Shown piece after piece: positions 34,101 through 42,610 of a DNA stretch of 64,000 bases. The stretch is from Kitasatospora sp. NBC_00240. GTDB lineage: Bacteria; Actinomycetota; Actinomycetes; Streptomycetales; Streptomycetaceae. Numbering within the stretch: the stretch's first letter is position 1; every line of letters begins with the position of its first letter. Both the position numbers and the translations under genes were made by a program. The stretch covers positions 186,001 to 250,000 of the forward strand of contig NZ_JAPEMU010000003.1 in assembly GCF_026342405.1 (NCBI RefSeq), written 5' to 3'. The notes under the pieces are model-generated. The model did no database searches. It saw only the letters and a list, made by a program, of their open reading frames with translations, and was not told the origin of the DNA.

Positions 34101-36348
34101 CTCGTGGGTGCGGGTGGGCTCGGAACGCCGGACGGACCCGGCGCCAGCTCTGTTCGACACCGACGAGTCCGGCAAGCTAAAGCAGGCCGACGCCCTGATT
34201 GTCCCCTTCTCCAGGACCGGCGTTCTGCTGGAAGAGGCCCCTTGGCTGATCCGCCACCCCGGTCTCCAACCGATCGAACTGACCGTCAACCCGGACGGCC
34301 GACTCGCCATCCACAGCCCCTCCAGCAAGCTGCAGATCATCGAGGCCGCCGGACTGGCCGCCATGTTGCGGGCCAACAGCGGAGACAATCAATTCGGGCG
34401 CACCAGCCTGCGGAGCGGCGCAGATGACCTCCAGATCCTGCTGCGGCCCGTTGGAAGGGATGACTGGGCGGGCGCGAGCGACGAGGCGGCAAAGAGGAAG
34501 CTGACGCAAGAACTGACCACGCTCGCAAAGATCCTGGGCGTCGACGTTTACCACCGCATTCCCGGCCCGGTCAAGCGCTCCCCCAATGTCGGCTCATTCA
34601 TTGCGGAGGGCCCTGTCGCGGAATGGCACCGCGCCGAGGGCCGCGGCGCCCCGCCCCGCTTCGAGACGAACTCCTACGGTGCACTGGTGCCGGGGACTTC
34701 CCGCCGCATCGAACACCTGAGCAAGGTCGGACTCGGGGCGAGTGACATACACGTAGGACGCTTCCCAGGTGGGCTCTCGCTGAACCCGGCCGCCTGGAGC
34801 GGGGAGAACACCCGCGGGCTGCCGCTGAAGCAACCGGACGCGACCGTATGGGAGAAGGCGGCCACCGACAACAACTTCCTCGTCGTCGCCACCGGCGAAC
34901 CCGACGCGGTGTGGCTCGCCGCCGCCACCCAGGGGCGGTGGCTGACCGCCGGACCGCAGGCCCTGATCCAAATTCTGGACGAGTCCGGCTGGGACAGGCT
35001 CACCCCGCTCCTGTTGGCGGTGGACGGGTTGGCAAATACGTTTCTTACGGGCGTCCACTTCGGGCAGGCACTCGCGGACAGCACCGGCGTCACGGTCCAT
35101 GCACCGACCGGAAAGGTGGACTGGGACGCCGTAGCAACCATGAGCCGGTTGACGAAGCGAGCGGAGCAAGACCCGCTGCCCCTGCTCCGAGACGGCGAGT
35201 GGATCCCCTACACCCCGCAGCCCAGGCTCACCCTGGACGAGGTCAGGAATTATCTGGCCGGCCTGCCCAGCAGCAGCACACTCCTGTCCCGCGCCCGACT
35301 GATCCTCAACACCTTCGACGACTCCCTCACCCACGCCCCGGGTCAGGACGCCGTGCAGCGTGTCGCCCACGCCCTGAGCCTCCACGGCCCCGCCGAAGCC
35401 GAACGCCTCGCGGCTCAGCTCGTCGCCCCGGTGTTCGCGGCTCTGGACATCCCAGCCCGTGCCGACATCGCAGCATGGGTGGCGGCCAGGCTCGCAACCG
35501 GTCGCCCCCTTCCCGTCTCGATGAGCCCGCACGCCGAACCTGGGCAGGTCGTGGTGCGCTTCCCGGCCGCCGCCGCCTCATGGCCGGTTGCGAGTGCTTT
35601 CCCCACTGTGTTCACCCAGTTCCTCAAGTTCCATCGCAACGCCTCATCGGCACACGCCACAGCTATCATCACCCGACCCGAACTCTTCGCCATAACACGG
35701 TTGCGGACAACCAACATCGCAGGCCGCGCAACGATGTACGTTGCGCATGTCACCCAGGTACCGCAACCGGTGCCGACCCGCCCGAACCCCGCCCTGCTGG
35801 AACCTGTCGATCGTGAACTTCTGGCCGCACTCGGCAACCAGCCGCCCCTCGCCGAGGCCCTTGTAGGGCATCGCTCCGGCGGCGGCACCAGCGGTGCCAT
35901 GCCGCACCAGGGCCCGGTCGTCGACACCCGGCGCCCCGCCCCCGAAACCCCTGATGACGCCCTGGAGCGGCAGCCAACAGCTCAAGGCACCAGCAGAAAT
36001 GACGGCATGCTGAATCCGGCCCAGCATCGACGATTGCAACACGATCTGCTCGGACTTCCCTCGATGGACAGAATTCGCCACACCCTCGGAAAGGTTCCCG
36101 AGCGCAAATACAGGAACCTAATGTCTCAGATCGACAGGTTGGTTCCAGCGCCGGTTCTTTTCGGAACCGACCCCGCCACCAACCTGGAACGCGAATTGCA
36201 CGAAGAGGACAGACAGAGAGTGGCTTTCATATTCCAGCGGGACGGCAAGGAAGCCGCCAAGCGCCTGGCAACGAACCTCGCTGCATTGCCGCGCCCCGGC
36301 CTTCGCAGGGGGCAGGGGCGCGGACAGCTACCACCTCAATGGGAGTGA
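28156..36348 (+). CDS. giant WXG-linked multidomain protein
   Basis: 2730 residues, GTG start. N-terminal helical WXG-like domain (1-105); hydrophobic segments about 107-140, 153-173 and 190-217; a module of about 150 residues near 370-515; a Thr/Ala/Pro-rich linker 515-800 with a repeated AQTVQQHAAGPTEQ segment; three more copies of the module starting near 805, 978 and 1128 (landmarks WEQAL/WDQIL/WDTAV and RIPAG); a KVLGKLPARVLDDVRAVLAE module near 1369 related to one near 2638; and a long alpha/beta region 1400-2600. Nothing matches a toxin domain I know. The architecture resembles the very large Streptomyces proteins annotated as lonely-Cys-domain proteins. The reading frame probably continues past a G5 run at 36307-36311 in another frame, until group II intron A at 36517. 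Confidence 0.85.
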   Translation: MSLDLPPELRVVAKYLVGVWPSADEDALRRLAGVHERAVVDAAELGRALAWQSAGVRGWEGDARVAHDAMMERVFRESGIADFVDAAERLSRGVRETAAQVEKAKYQAMIIGAWLAASIAWALAVAPFTAGASLGWLAGVEALAQELLAQVGVWLVRGVVAAGAGALFMVTADGLAQGIVMGKGHSDHFDVGSLFISGGIGALAGLLGLGVVTAAAKGEVAARGALAGAGASDAAGVVERSVVLGAGEGASAGAGRSASVGGEAGREVAEEAPILPKWTMSLPGQMVLQGETSVVADVGFRAVQGTPVTDTPDAFFQGAAGALGARHGGAHVGEVPKGLKAALARLPKSGEGGGRFEPFVAVPDSGAGFPLLDGLRLEETSGGALWARPESAGGGPWDAAFGSAVRTMGGGQDGPRLVVGTPDMAPGGVVRQLESVWGALQQAPRTSAALPREIVLAAPVTAHEMPALERFVATHNVGVTIPEGRVLAGADGALFVTGADAVVGARPGDQSFGQWVQVTPTQTVDRTPTAPTASVGTTTVKTVPDATTATAPTHVTAHAVPPLAASVPIGSTTVEGGSRPVVGPTSGTGPDTHVVRSAGDADQTLPDAVTATATGGTSPIPIPETGTPPQNAETDVHTDAGQTLPDTTTATTTAAAGAGAGAAQTVQQHAAGPTEQKGPDHGVVSGTEPTGGALAEGAVHSFAGTGADAQTVQQHAAGPTEQMGSDHDAAPGTGSVAAAPTAATVHPDPVSDPSGFATPDASADTVPVSSASGGPTGALPDSTGAPTTHTTAAVPTAGIQARPVGAVLDSPRWEQALSGPGGTLPTGPNSQLGPVTATRIPAGILLHSATEDPAFASIARSLAPDPARLTVIVSDSVAAGALHTLVAGLSPQAREHLRLVMPDDGRRHAIKLLQSLPDVREVVAAGPVTLAETGHAHAHITTDPDTGRTTANEGQWLSITRNDTRTTTAPQRLFLAEPLGALHPSPGWDQILSEGMRQRVLPGTERIPAGLLLSGPAPSFDAARLLPDPARATIAVHGDPASPQVQKRVETLVKDLAVLPGTRTLRLAWNDAATSGGATFLQHLADRHKVDITAPAGRLVVLDSGATMVVGGGQWTRFRPKQPSHNEGPLFPAPAWDTAVQNLAYAGQVHRIPAGLHLDTPDQPTTPTTAHALSTLIPTARGPVIAITADPTHTTTRTALDHLLRNLTRQPDRPDLVHLLLTHPQADQIRPGQPGAEATHLYLQHLADTHHLRLDIAQGAWTPTPHGTLRPTNPHTTQEITPAWHRYRPTTRTPHPNPVTVLHNPQTANVYRPTADRPDLITALAPDTVADSASGAAPQAMSVKKTAATRVTPRSGPSESNDVPTQGIVEKVLGKLPARVLDDVRAVLAEYGVVEPQQALVDQLGFVWHRKGPEAAKALARQAVVDLATDPARPGTVRPAGQVGEGVVREPLPPESNLMADAFGGTALFHKDDLDLLARAVKERPMAEVRQQFEARPLQEQALLRAAAEPLLTVRPVIGQDEHSRRSRALHRDVWIRLAEALADGPDTAAALAARLGLTQTGRLPGGVRWDNSSDDEDALARRWALPSQRGINIRDVLSNLQGRLEPGPGPSFRNGRRPALAGYQHVAGRDLVPERRPGTLLGTDFGEGAGLRWPVNPVTAARGWSVRLVDRPFGLFAAGLRRYGAGDLRLPHLGDRLASHQEIAHWVRGDGWRPGQAVQFVWSETEHPLGPADERLLNDIAGTLQTIVYAPEGAASFDSRARDVIATTAADGARSLWRRFGPPSLHTAVGSYRTDRYGRLVAAGRPAFALIGGGVAISPAPIPSQHGLAPSQLVYDIVLVLGKDGTPQVELDDGVFGNADPGDILRVIRERTALAEPELAPRGWKADVWSGQPVRLLVDTPERGPRYENFTAWVENLRILLTEQRPQFTPTEGQTESEIPAPPVDVYVPEPGADFALLGPVDKAEVVVRWQDGRPDDSWRPSWVRVGSERRTDPAPALFDTDESGKLKQADALIVPFSRTGVLLEEAPWLIRHPGLQPIELTVNPDGRLAIHSPSSKLQIIEAAGLAAMLRANSGDNQFGRTSLRSGADDLQILLRPVGRDDWAGASDEAAKRKLTQELTTLAKILGVDVYHRIPGPVKRSPNVGSFIAEGPVAEWHRAEGRGAPPRFETNSYGALVPGTSRRIEHLSKVGLGASDIHVGRFPGGLSLNPAAWSGENTRGLPLKQPDATVWEKAATDNNFLVVATGEPDAVWLAAATQGRWLTAGPQALIQILDESGWDRLTPLLLAVDGLANTFLTGVHFGQALADSTGVTVHAPTGKVDWDAVATMSRLTKRAEQDPLPLLRDGEWIPYTPQPRLTLDEVRNYLAGLPSSSTLLSRARLILNTFDDSLTHAPGQDAVQRVAHALSLHGPAEAERLAAQLVAPVFAALDIPARADIAAWVAARLATGRPLPVSMSPHAEPGQVVVRFPAAAASWPVASAFPTVFTQFLKFHRNASSAHATAIITRPELFAITRLRTTNIAGRATMYVAHVTQVPQPVPTRPNPALLEPVDRELLAALGNQPPLAEALVGHRSGGGTSGAMPHQGPVVDTRRPAPETPDDALERQPTAQGTSRNDGMLNPAQHRRLQHDLLGLPSMDRIRHTLGKVPERKYRNLMSQIDRLVPAPVLFGTDPATNLERELHEEDRQRVAFIFQRDGKEAAKRLATNLAALPRPGLRRGQGRGQLPPQWE

Positions 36349-37237
36349 GACCGATGATGCCCTCGACGAATTTCATTATTCTCAGCCCCACAACACCCGC
36401 GACGACGAAGATCTGCTTCACGGGGCCGACATGAGGAATCCTGACAGAATATTCAACAAAGAGTTTCAATCGCGAGATTCAGAATCAGACGCGACTCTCA
36501 GCTTGACTCTGTCGGGTTGTGTCCTGAACACGAAGTGGAGCTGCATGCAGGAGAGCTTCGCAAAGTGATGCTGTGTGGAAGATGAAGGTGCTTGGCCCTT
36601 CGGAGTCGCCCTGCGGGGGGAGGCTTCAAACCGCCTCATGCTGCATTGGCTGATTGTGTCCTGAACGTGAAAGGGAGCTGGTCGTAGGACGGTTTCTGGA
36701 ATCGATGCTGTGCGAGAGATGAAGGTATGGCCCTTCGGAGCCGCCCTGCGGAGGGAGGCTTCAAACCGCCTCATGCTGCGCTAGCTAATGACTGCCGTGG
36801 TGAGCGATTGAGGAAAAGGCGTCGTAAGAGACGTCAGGTGGGGATCGGGAAGACGAACGCAAGTGAATCGTTGCTGAAGTGTCGTTAAGCAGACAGATGA
36901 CATCAAAACCGGGGTCTTTGGCTAGCTCCGGGATGAGCCTGGCGGGTGTCCGCTTATTGGCCAGGTGGTGTCCGGCATGTAGACGACGTGAGCCCGGTCT
37001 GCCGCTTTCGCATGGAACAGGAGAAGGCGTGCCCCGATACTGCCCTTCCCGACAGGGGAGGGCGAGAGGGAGTGTCCCAAGCGGCAGACACCGTAAGGGA
37101 TCGAGTACCGATGCGGGGTGCGCTGGCGGACCGGCTCATAGTAGTGATGAAGCTCCTGTAATGGGAGTGGAGCGAAGGAGCCGGGCCATTCGTGACGTTG
37201 TTTGTCTAGACAACCGGGTTTTCCCGGGAGGAACTAC

Positions 37238-38503
37238 ATGGACGCGTTGAAGTCATCAGGTAAGCCGTTTGATATTTCGAAGCGGGAAGTATGGGAGGCA
37301 TACGAGGGAGTCAGGGCAAACAGAGGCGCGCCTGGTGTGGACAGTCAGTCCATTGAGGGCTTCGAGAAGGATCTTAAGGGTAACCTTTATAAGATCTGGA
37401 ACAGGATGTCGTCAGGGACGTACTTTCCTCCGCCGGTGCGTGCGGTCGAGATCCCCAAGACGTCGCCGGGAGGCGGTGTGAGGATCTTGGGTGTGCCCAC
37501 GGTGGCCGACAGAATTGCCCAGACCGTAGTGGCCAGGCATCTCATGGAACGGGTTGATCCCGTATTTCATGAGGACTCCTATGGTTACCGGCCGGGGCGG
37601 TCGGCATTGGATGCGGTGGAGCGCTGCCGTGAGCGTTGTTGGAAGAGGGATTGGGTCATTGATCTCGATGTCCAGAAGTTCTTCGACAGCGTCCGGTGGG
37701 ATCTCATCGTCAAAGCCGTGGAAGCGCACACTGATGCCGGTTGGGTGGTTCTGTATGTGAAGCGGTGGCTCCAAGCACCGCTGCAACTGCCTGACGGCAC
37801 CTTGCAGGTACGAGACCGGGGAACCCCACAGGGCTCAGCGGTCTCACCCGTGCTGGCGAACCTGTTCATGCACTATGCGTTCGATATATGGCTGGCGCGG
37901 AAGTGGCCGGGCATCACTTTCGAGCGCTATGCCGACGATGCAGTCGTGCACTGCGTGTCGGAGCGTCAGGCCCGCGAAGTGCTGGCCGCGCTGATGGTCA
38001 GGATGGAGGAGGTCGGGCTGCGACTGCATCCCGACAAAACCAAGATCGTGTATTGCCGAGACGGGAAACGCCACCGGCCTTTCGGGCAGACGGAGTTCAC
38101 CTTCCTCGGGTACACGTTTCGCGCACGCGAGAGCCGGAACAAGCACGGGCGGCGGTCCACGTCGTTCGAGCCGGCGATCAGCAAGGAAGCTCTGAAGAGG
38201 ATCAGTGCGGAATTCAGAAGTTGGCGGCTCCACACTCGGTCCGACCTTTCCTTCGTAGAACTCGCGCGACGGATCAATCCGATCGTGCGGGGCTGGATGC
38301 AGTACTTCGGCCGGTTCTACCGGTCGGCACTGACACCCCTCTTGATGCGCATCAATGCCTACTTGGTGCGCTGGATCCGCCAGAAGTACAAGAAGCTCGC
38401 GGCGCTACGGAAAGCACTCCGGAAGATGTGGGAGATCGCCGAACGGTATCCCCGCATGTTCGCGCAATGGAAATGGACTACCATCGCGTCCTCGTCCTGG
38501 TGA
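37238..38503 (+). CDS. ltrA: group II intron reverse transcriptase/maturase
   Basis: 421 residues; ATG 37238 behind GGGAGGA. RT blocks 0-7: NRGAPGVDSQSIEGFEKDL, SYGYRPGRSALDAVE, VIDLDVQKFFDSVRWDLI, RGTPQGSAVSPVLANLFMHY, active-site YADD in ERYADDAVVHCVSE, RLHPDKTKIVYCRDG, FLGYTF. The maturase (domain X) is VELARRINPIVRGWMQYFGR and LMRINAYLVRWIRQKYKKL. It has no C-terminal HNH endonuclease. It drives splicing and retrohoming of intron B and might serve the related introns A and C. Confidence 0.95.
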   Translation: MDALKSSGKPFDISKREVWEAYEGVRANRGAPGVDSQSIEGFEKDLKGNLYKIWNRMSSGTYFPPPVRAVEIPKTSPGGGVRILGVPTVADRIAQTVVARHLMERVDPVFHEDSYGYRPGRSALDAVERCRERCWKRDWVIDLDVQKFFDSVRWDLIVKAVEAHTDAGWVVLYVKRWLQAPLQLPDGTLQVRDRGTPQGSAVSPVLANLFMHYAFDIWLARKWPGITFERYADDAVVHCVSERQAREVLAALMVRMEEVGLRLHPDKTKIVYCRDGKRHRPFGQTEFTFLGYTFRARESRNKHGRRSTSFEPAISKEALKRISAEFRSWRLHTRSDLSFVELARRINPIVRGWMQYFGRFYRSALTPLLMRINAYLVRWIRQKYKKLAALRKALRKMWEIAERYPRMFAQWKWTTIASSSW

Positions 38504-38515
38504 TCAGAATGGCAA

Positions 38516-38549
38516 GAGCCGTGTAAAGGGAGACCTTTAAGCACGGTTC
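38516..38549 (+). ncRNA. group II intron B, domain V
   Basis: A 34-nt hairpin starting GAGCCGTG and ending GCACGGTTC with a GAGA tetraloop, carrying the AGC catalytic triad. Domain VI follows (stem GCCGGGGGG / CCCCCCGGC). Confidence 0.9.
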
Positions 38550-39037
38550 TGTGAGAGCCGGGGGGTGAGATTCCCCCCGGCTACTCGGCAGACCGTTGTG
38601 GTGAACGATGAGGAAAAGGCGTCGTAAGAGGCGTCAGGTGGGGATCGGGAAGACGAACGCGAGTGAATCGTTGCTGAAGTGTCGAAAGAGTTGAGACGAC
38701 ATCAAAACCGGGGTTTACCGGTAGCTTCGGGAAGAGCCTGGCGGGTGCCCGCCTACTGGCCAGGTGGTGTCCGGCATGCAGACGACGTGAGCCCGATCTG
38801 CCGCTTCCACATGGAACAGGAGAAGGCATGCCCCGATACTGTCCGCCCTGGTAGGGGCTGGCGATAGGGAGTGTCCCCGGCGGTGGAAGCCGTGAGGGAT
38901 CGAGTATCGGCGCGGGGCGCGCTGGCGGACCGGCCCGTAGTAGTGACGAAGCCCCTGTAATCGGGGTGGAGCGAAGGGGCCGGGCTATTCGTGACGTTGT
39001 GTATCCGGACAACCGGACGTTCTCCGGGAGGAACTTG

Positions 39038-39231
39038 ATGGACACGTTGAAGTCACCGGCCAAACCGTTCGACATCTCGAAGCGGCAGGTCTGGGAGGCA
39101 TACGAGGGAGTGAAGGCGAACAAAGGCGCGCCGGGAGTGGACGGACAGTCCATCGAGGAGTTCGAGAAGGATCTGAAGGGCAATCTGTACAAGATCTGGA
39201 ATCGAATGTCGTCGGGGACGTACTTTCCGCC
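39038..39231 (+). pseudogene. 5' end of the intron A reverse transcriptase
   Basis: ATG 39038, first 65 residues (MDTLKSPAKPFDISKRQVWE; NRMSSGTYFPP) matching the two complete RTs, then cut by the ISAs1 end. The catalytic region is absent. Confidence 0.9.
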
Positions 39232-39903
39232 CAGGGCTGATTCAAAGTCTTGCTGATCATGTGGATGCCCAGGTCACGGCGGTGTGATGGGGCGGCGGCG
39301 GGCCGTTGCCTATGCATCGAGGCTCCGGTTGGTGGGGTGACCTTGCCAGTCGCCCTGAACCGGAGCCTCGATGTGCCGCCAGTCTGCCATGCCCTGTCCT
39401 GTCCGTTCGTCTGCGCGTCAACTCGGCGACAGCACAGGCTTGGTGGATCGGTTGGCGTTGCTGCCGGACCCTCGTGACCCGCGCGGTCTGCGTCACCCGT
39501 TGGTGGGCGTGCTGCTGGTCGCGGCCGGCGCGGTGTTGGCCGGGGCGCGTTCCTTCCGGGCGATCGGGCAGTGGGCTGCCGCCGCGCCGCAGCACACCCT
39601 GGCCCGACTCGGCGCCCGGGCCGTCGGCGTCTTCGGCGTGTCCCTGGCGCCCAGTACGTCGACGATCCGCCGGGTGGTCGGGGCGGTCTGTCCGGGCGGC
39701 CTGGCCGATCTGACCGGCACTGGCACCGCCGGGGCGACCACGCTCGCGGTCGACGGCAAGAGCGCCCGCGGCTCACGCACCGATGATGCGCCCGCCGCAC
39801 ACCTGCTCGCCGCGATGACCGGCACCGGCCGGACCGTGACCCAACTGCGGGTACCGGACAAGAGTCGAGTAGCCGGGGGGAATTTCGCCCCCCGGCTCTC
39901 ACA

Positions 39904-39937
39904 GAACCGTGCGTAAAGATCTCCCTTTACACGGCTC
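39904..39937 (-). ncRNA. group II intron C, domain V
   Basis: 34 nt beginning GAGCCGTG and ending GCACGGTTC, with AAAGGGAGATCTTT as the middle stem and loop. A GC-rich domain VI hairpin follows. Confidence 0.9.
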
Positions 39938-39949
39938 TTGCCATCCTGA

Positions 39950-41215
39950 TCACCAGGCCGAAGACGCTGCGGTGGTCATCTTCCAGTGCGCGAACATGCG
40001 GGGGTACCGCTTGGCGATCTCCCGCATCTTCTGAAGAGCCTTGTGCAGCGCCGCGAGCCGCTTGTACTTCTTGCGGATCCAGCGCACCAAGTAGGCGTTG
40101 ATGCGTTGCAGGAGGGGGATCAGGGCCGATCGGTAGAACCGGCCGTAGTAGTTGATCCAACCCGCCACGATCGGGTTGATCCGTCGGGCGAGCTCGACGA
40201 AGGAGAGGTCGGACCGTCTGTGGAGTCGCCAGCTGCGCACTTCCCCACTGATCCTCTTCAGGGCGTCCTTGCTGATCGCAGGCTCGAAGGACAGGAATTG
40301 CCTGCCGTGCTTGTCCTGCGACTTGCGCGCGCGGAACGTGTACCCAAGGAAGGTGAACTCCGTATGCTCGTACGAGCCCCGGCGTTTGCCGTCCTGGCAG
40401 TGCACGATCCTGGTCTTGTCGGGATGCAGTCGCAGCCCGACTTCCTCCATCCTGTCCGCGAGCGCGGCCAGCACTTGGCGGGCCTGATGCTCCGAGACGC
40501 AGTGCACGACCGCGTCGTCGGCATAGCGTTCGAACGTGACGGCGGGGAACTCCCGGTTCATCCACAGATCGAACGCGTAGTGCATGAACAGGTTCGCGAG
40601 CACGGGCGAGACCGCTGAGCCCTGCGGGGTTCCACGGTCGCGCTTCTGCAAGGTGCCGTCGGGCAGTTGCAGCGGCGCTTGGAGCCACCGCTTGACATAC
40701 AGAATCACCCAGACGGCGTCGGTGTGCGCTTCCACGGCCTTGACGATGAGGTCCCACCGGACGCTGTCGAAGAACTTCTCGATGTCGAGCTCGACCACCC
40801 ATTCCTTCCTCCAGCAGCGTTCCCGGCAGCGCTCCACCGCCTCCAGCGCCGACCGCCCAGGCCGGTAGCCGTAGGAATCCTCATGGAACACGGGCTCGAC
40901 CCGGTCCATGAGGTGCCTGGCCACCACGGTCTGGGCGACTCTGTCGGCCACCGTGGGCACGCCCAAGATCCTCACGCCGCCGCCCGGCGACGACTTGGGG
41001 ATCTCCACCGCGCGCACCGGAGGCGGAAAGTACGTCCCTGACGACATGCGATTCCAGATCTTGTACAGATTGTTCTTCAGATCCTTCTCGAAGTCCTCGA
41101 TGGACTGCCTGTCCACACCTGGTGCACCTTTGTTCACCTTCACTCCCTCGTATGCCTCCCACACCTCCCGCTTCGAGATATCAAACGGCTTGGCCGATGA
41201 CTTCAACGTGTCCAT
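39950..41215 (-). CDS. ltrA: group II intron reverse transcriptase/maturase
   Basis: 421 residues from ATG 41215 (upstream GGGAGGA). Same length and domain order as the intron B enzyme: KGAPGVDRQSIEDFEKDL, SYGYRPGRSALEAVE, VELDIEKFFDSVRWDLI, YADD in ERYADDAVVHCVSE, LGYTFRARKSQDKHG, maturase RRINPIVAGWINYYGR. No HNH domain. All catalytic residues are present. Confidence 0.95.
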   Translation of the reverse strand: MDTLKSSAKPFDISKREVWEAYEGVKVNKGAPGVDRQSIEDFEKDLKNNLYKIWNRMSSGTYFPPPVRAVEIPKSSPGGGVRILGVPTVADRVAQTVVARHLMDRVEPVFHEDSYGYRPGRSALEAVERCRERCWRKEWVVELDIEKFFDSVRWDLIVKAVEAHTDAVWVILYVKRWLQAPLQLPDGTLQKRDRGTPQGSAVSPVLANLFMHYAFDLWMNREFPAVTFERYADDAVVHCVSEHQARQVLAALADRMEEVGLRLHPDKTRIVHCQDGKRRGSYEHTEFTFLGYTFRARKSQDKHGRQFLSFEPAISKDALKRISGEVRSWRLHRRSDLSFVELARRINPIVAGWINYYGRFYRSALIPLLQRINAYLVRWIRKKYKRLAALHKALQKMREIAKRYPRMFAHWKMTTAASSAW

Positions 41216-42610
41216 ATAGTTCCTCCCGGAGAGCATCCGGTTGCCTAGATACACAACGTCACGAATAGCCCGACCCCTTCGCTCCACCTCCATTACAGAG
41301 GTTTCATCACTACTACGAGCCGGTCCGCCGGCGCACCTCGTGTCGGTACTCGATCCCTCACGGTTTCAGCCGCTTGGGACACTCCCTTTCGCCGCCCCTA
41401 CCAGGGTGGACAGTGCCGAGGAGCGCCTTCTCCTGTTCCGTACGGAAGCGGCAGATCAGGCTCACGTCGTCTTCATGCCGGACACCGCCTGGCCAATAGA
41501 CGGGCACCCGCCAGGCTCATCCCGGGCCTCATTCGACGTCCCGGTTTTGATGTCGTCTAAGATCTTTCGACACTTCAGCAACGATTCACTTGCGTTCGTC
41601 TTCCGGATCCCCACCTGACGCCTCTTACGGCGCCTTTTCCTCAATCGCTCACCACGACAGTCTTCAACTAACGCGGCATGAGGTGGTTTGAAGCCTCCCC
41701 CCGCAGGGCGGCTCCGAAGGGCCAATCACCTTCATCTTCCGTACAGCATTACTTCAAGGCAGCTTTCCTACAACCAGCTCCTCTACGTATTCAGGACACA
41801 CCGAACGAAATCACCTGCTTCGCCACCCTGCTGGAGCCGTTCGACCTGGCCGGGGTGGTCGTGACCGCCGACGCACTGCACACCCAGCGCGCCCACGCCC
41901 GCTTCCTGGTCGAGGAGAAGGAGGCCCACTACCTGCTGGTGGTGAAGGCCAACCAGCCCGGCCTGCAGCGCGCGCTGCGCTCACTGCCCTGGACCCGGGT
42001 CACCGCCCGGCACTACCAGCGCGGATCCGGACACGGCCGCCGCGAGACCAGGGTGACACGCATGCTGACCGTCACCGACCTGGGGCTGGACTTCCCCTAC
42101 GCCGTCCAGGCCGCGAAGATCACCCGCTACCGCACCGACCTCAAGAGCGGGAAACGGACCAGACAGACCGTCTACGCGCTCACCAACCTGTCCCACCTGC
42201 AGGCCTCACCAAAGCGGATCGGCGAACTCGCCCGCTCGCAGTGGACCATCGAAAACAGGCTCCACTTCGTACGCGACACCGCGTTCGGCGAGGACGCCTC
42301 CCAGGTCCGCACCGGCCACGGCCCGGAGAACATGGCCACCCTGCGCAACCTGGCGATCAACACCCTCCGCGACCACGGCCACGCCAGCATCACCGCCGGC
42401 CTCCGCCACGTCTCCTACGAGCCCTTCACCCGCCCCCTTGACCTCCTCGACATCCCGTGACCAGGACAGATGCAAGATCATCAGGACTTTGAGTGCGTGG
42501 TGGTGAACCGGTCTGTAGCTCGATGACCAGCGCCTTTCGGGTGGTCGTGGTGTCGGGGTGGCCGGCTGCGGGCAGCCAGCGGAGGGTTGGCCTGGTCGTG
42601 GAGGTGTGGG

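Larger units (their letters stand above)
36654..38589 (+). mobile_element. group II intron B (complete), inside intron A
   Basis: 1936 bp, starting TTGTGTCCTGAACGTG and ending CTACTCGGC. It encodes an RT and ends with domain V (38516-38549) and domain VI. Removing it rejoins the intron A sequence TTGGCTGA/AGACCG, which aligns with TTAGTTGAAGACTG in intron C. The first base is T, where the consensus has G. Confidence 0.9.
36517..39231 (+). mobile_element. group II intron A, interrupted by intron B and 3' truncated
   Basis: The 5' part (36517-36653, starting TTGTGTCCTGAACACG) and the continuation (38590-39231) match introns B and C colinearly, with intron B inserted between GGCTGA and AGACCG. 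The 3' part is cut within the RT gene where ISAs1 begins (about 39232). Domains V and VI are missing, so it cannot splice. Confidence 0.85.
39864..41801 (-). mobile_element. group II intron C (complete)
   Basis: 1938 bp on the - strand, starting GTGTGTCCTGAA (GUGYG consensus) and ending CTACTCGAC. Domain V is 39904-39937. It is colinear with intron B throughout and encodes an intact RT. Confidence 0.92.
39371..42460 (+). pseudogene. ISAs1-family transposase split by intron C
   Basis: The 5' half is 39371-39863, the 3' half 41802-42460. N-terminal: LLPDPRDPRGLRHPLVGVLL; the DDE region starts at TTLAVDGKSARGS. After the gap: NEITCFATLLEPFDLAGVVV, TADALHTQR, LVVKANQPGLQRAL, RSQWTIENRLHFVRDTAFGE, TLRNLAINTLRDHG. 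Removing 39864-41801 gives GACAAGA/CGAACGAAATC, i.e. VPDK-TNEIT in frame. The intron is on the opposite strand and cannot splice from this mRNA, so the gene is disrupted. Confidence 0.9.
39232..42500 (+). mobile_element. ISAs1-family insertion sequence carrying intron C
   Basis: The ends share the inverted sequence TCAAAGTC(T/C)TG(C/A)TGATC (about 39242-39258 and 42478-42495). The left end truncates intron A. The right side shows no continuation of intron A, so a deletion accompanied or followed insertion. Exact end bases are uncertain. Confidence 0.8.
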
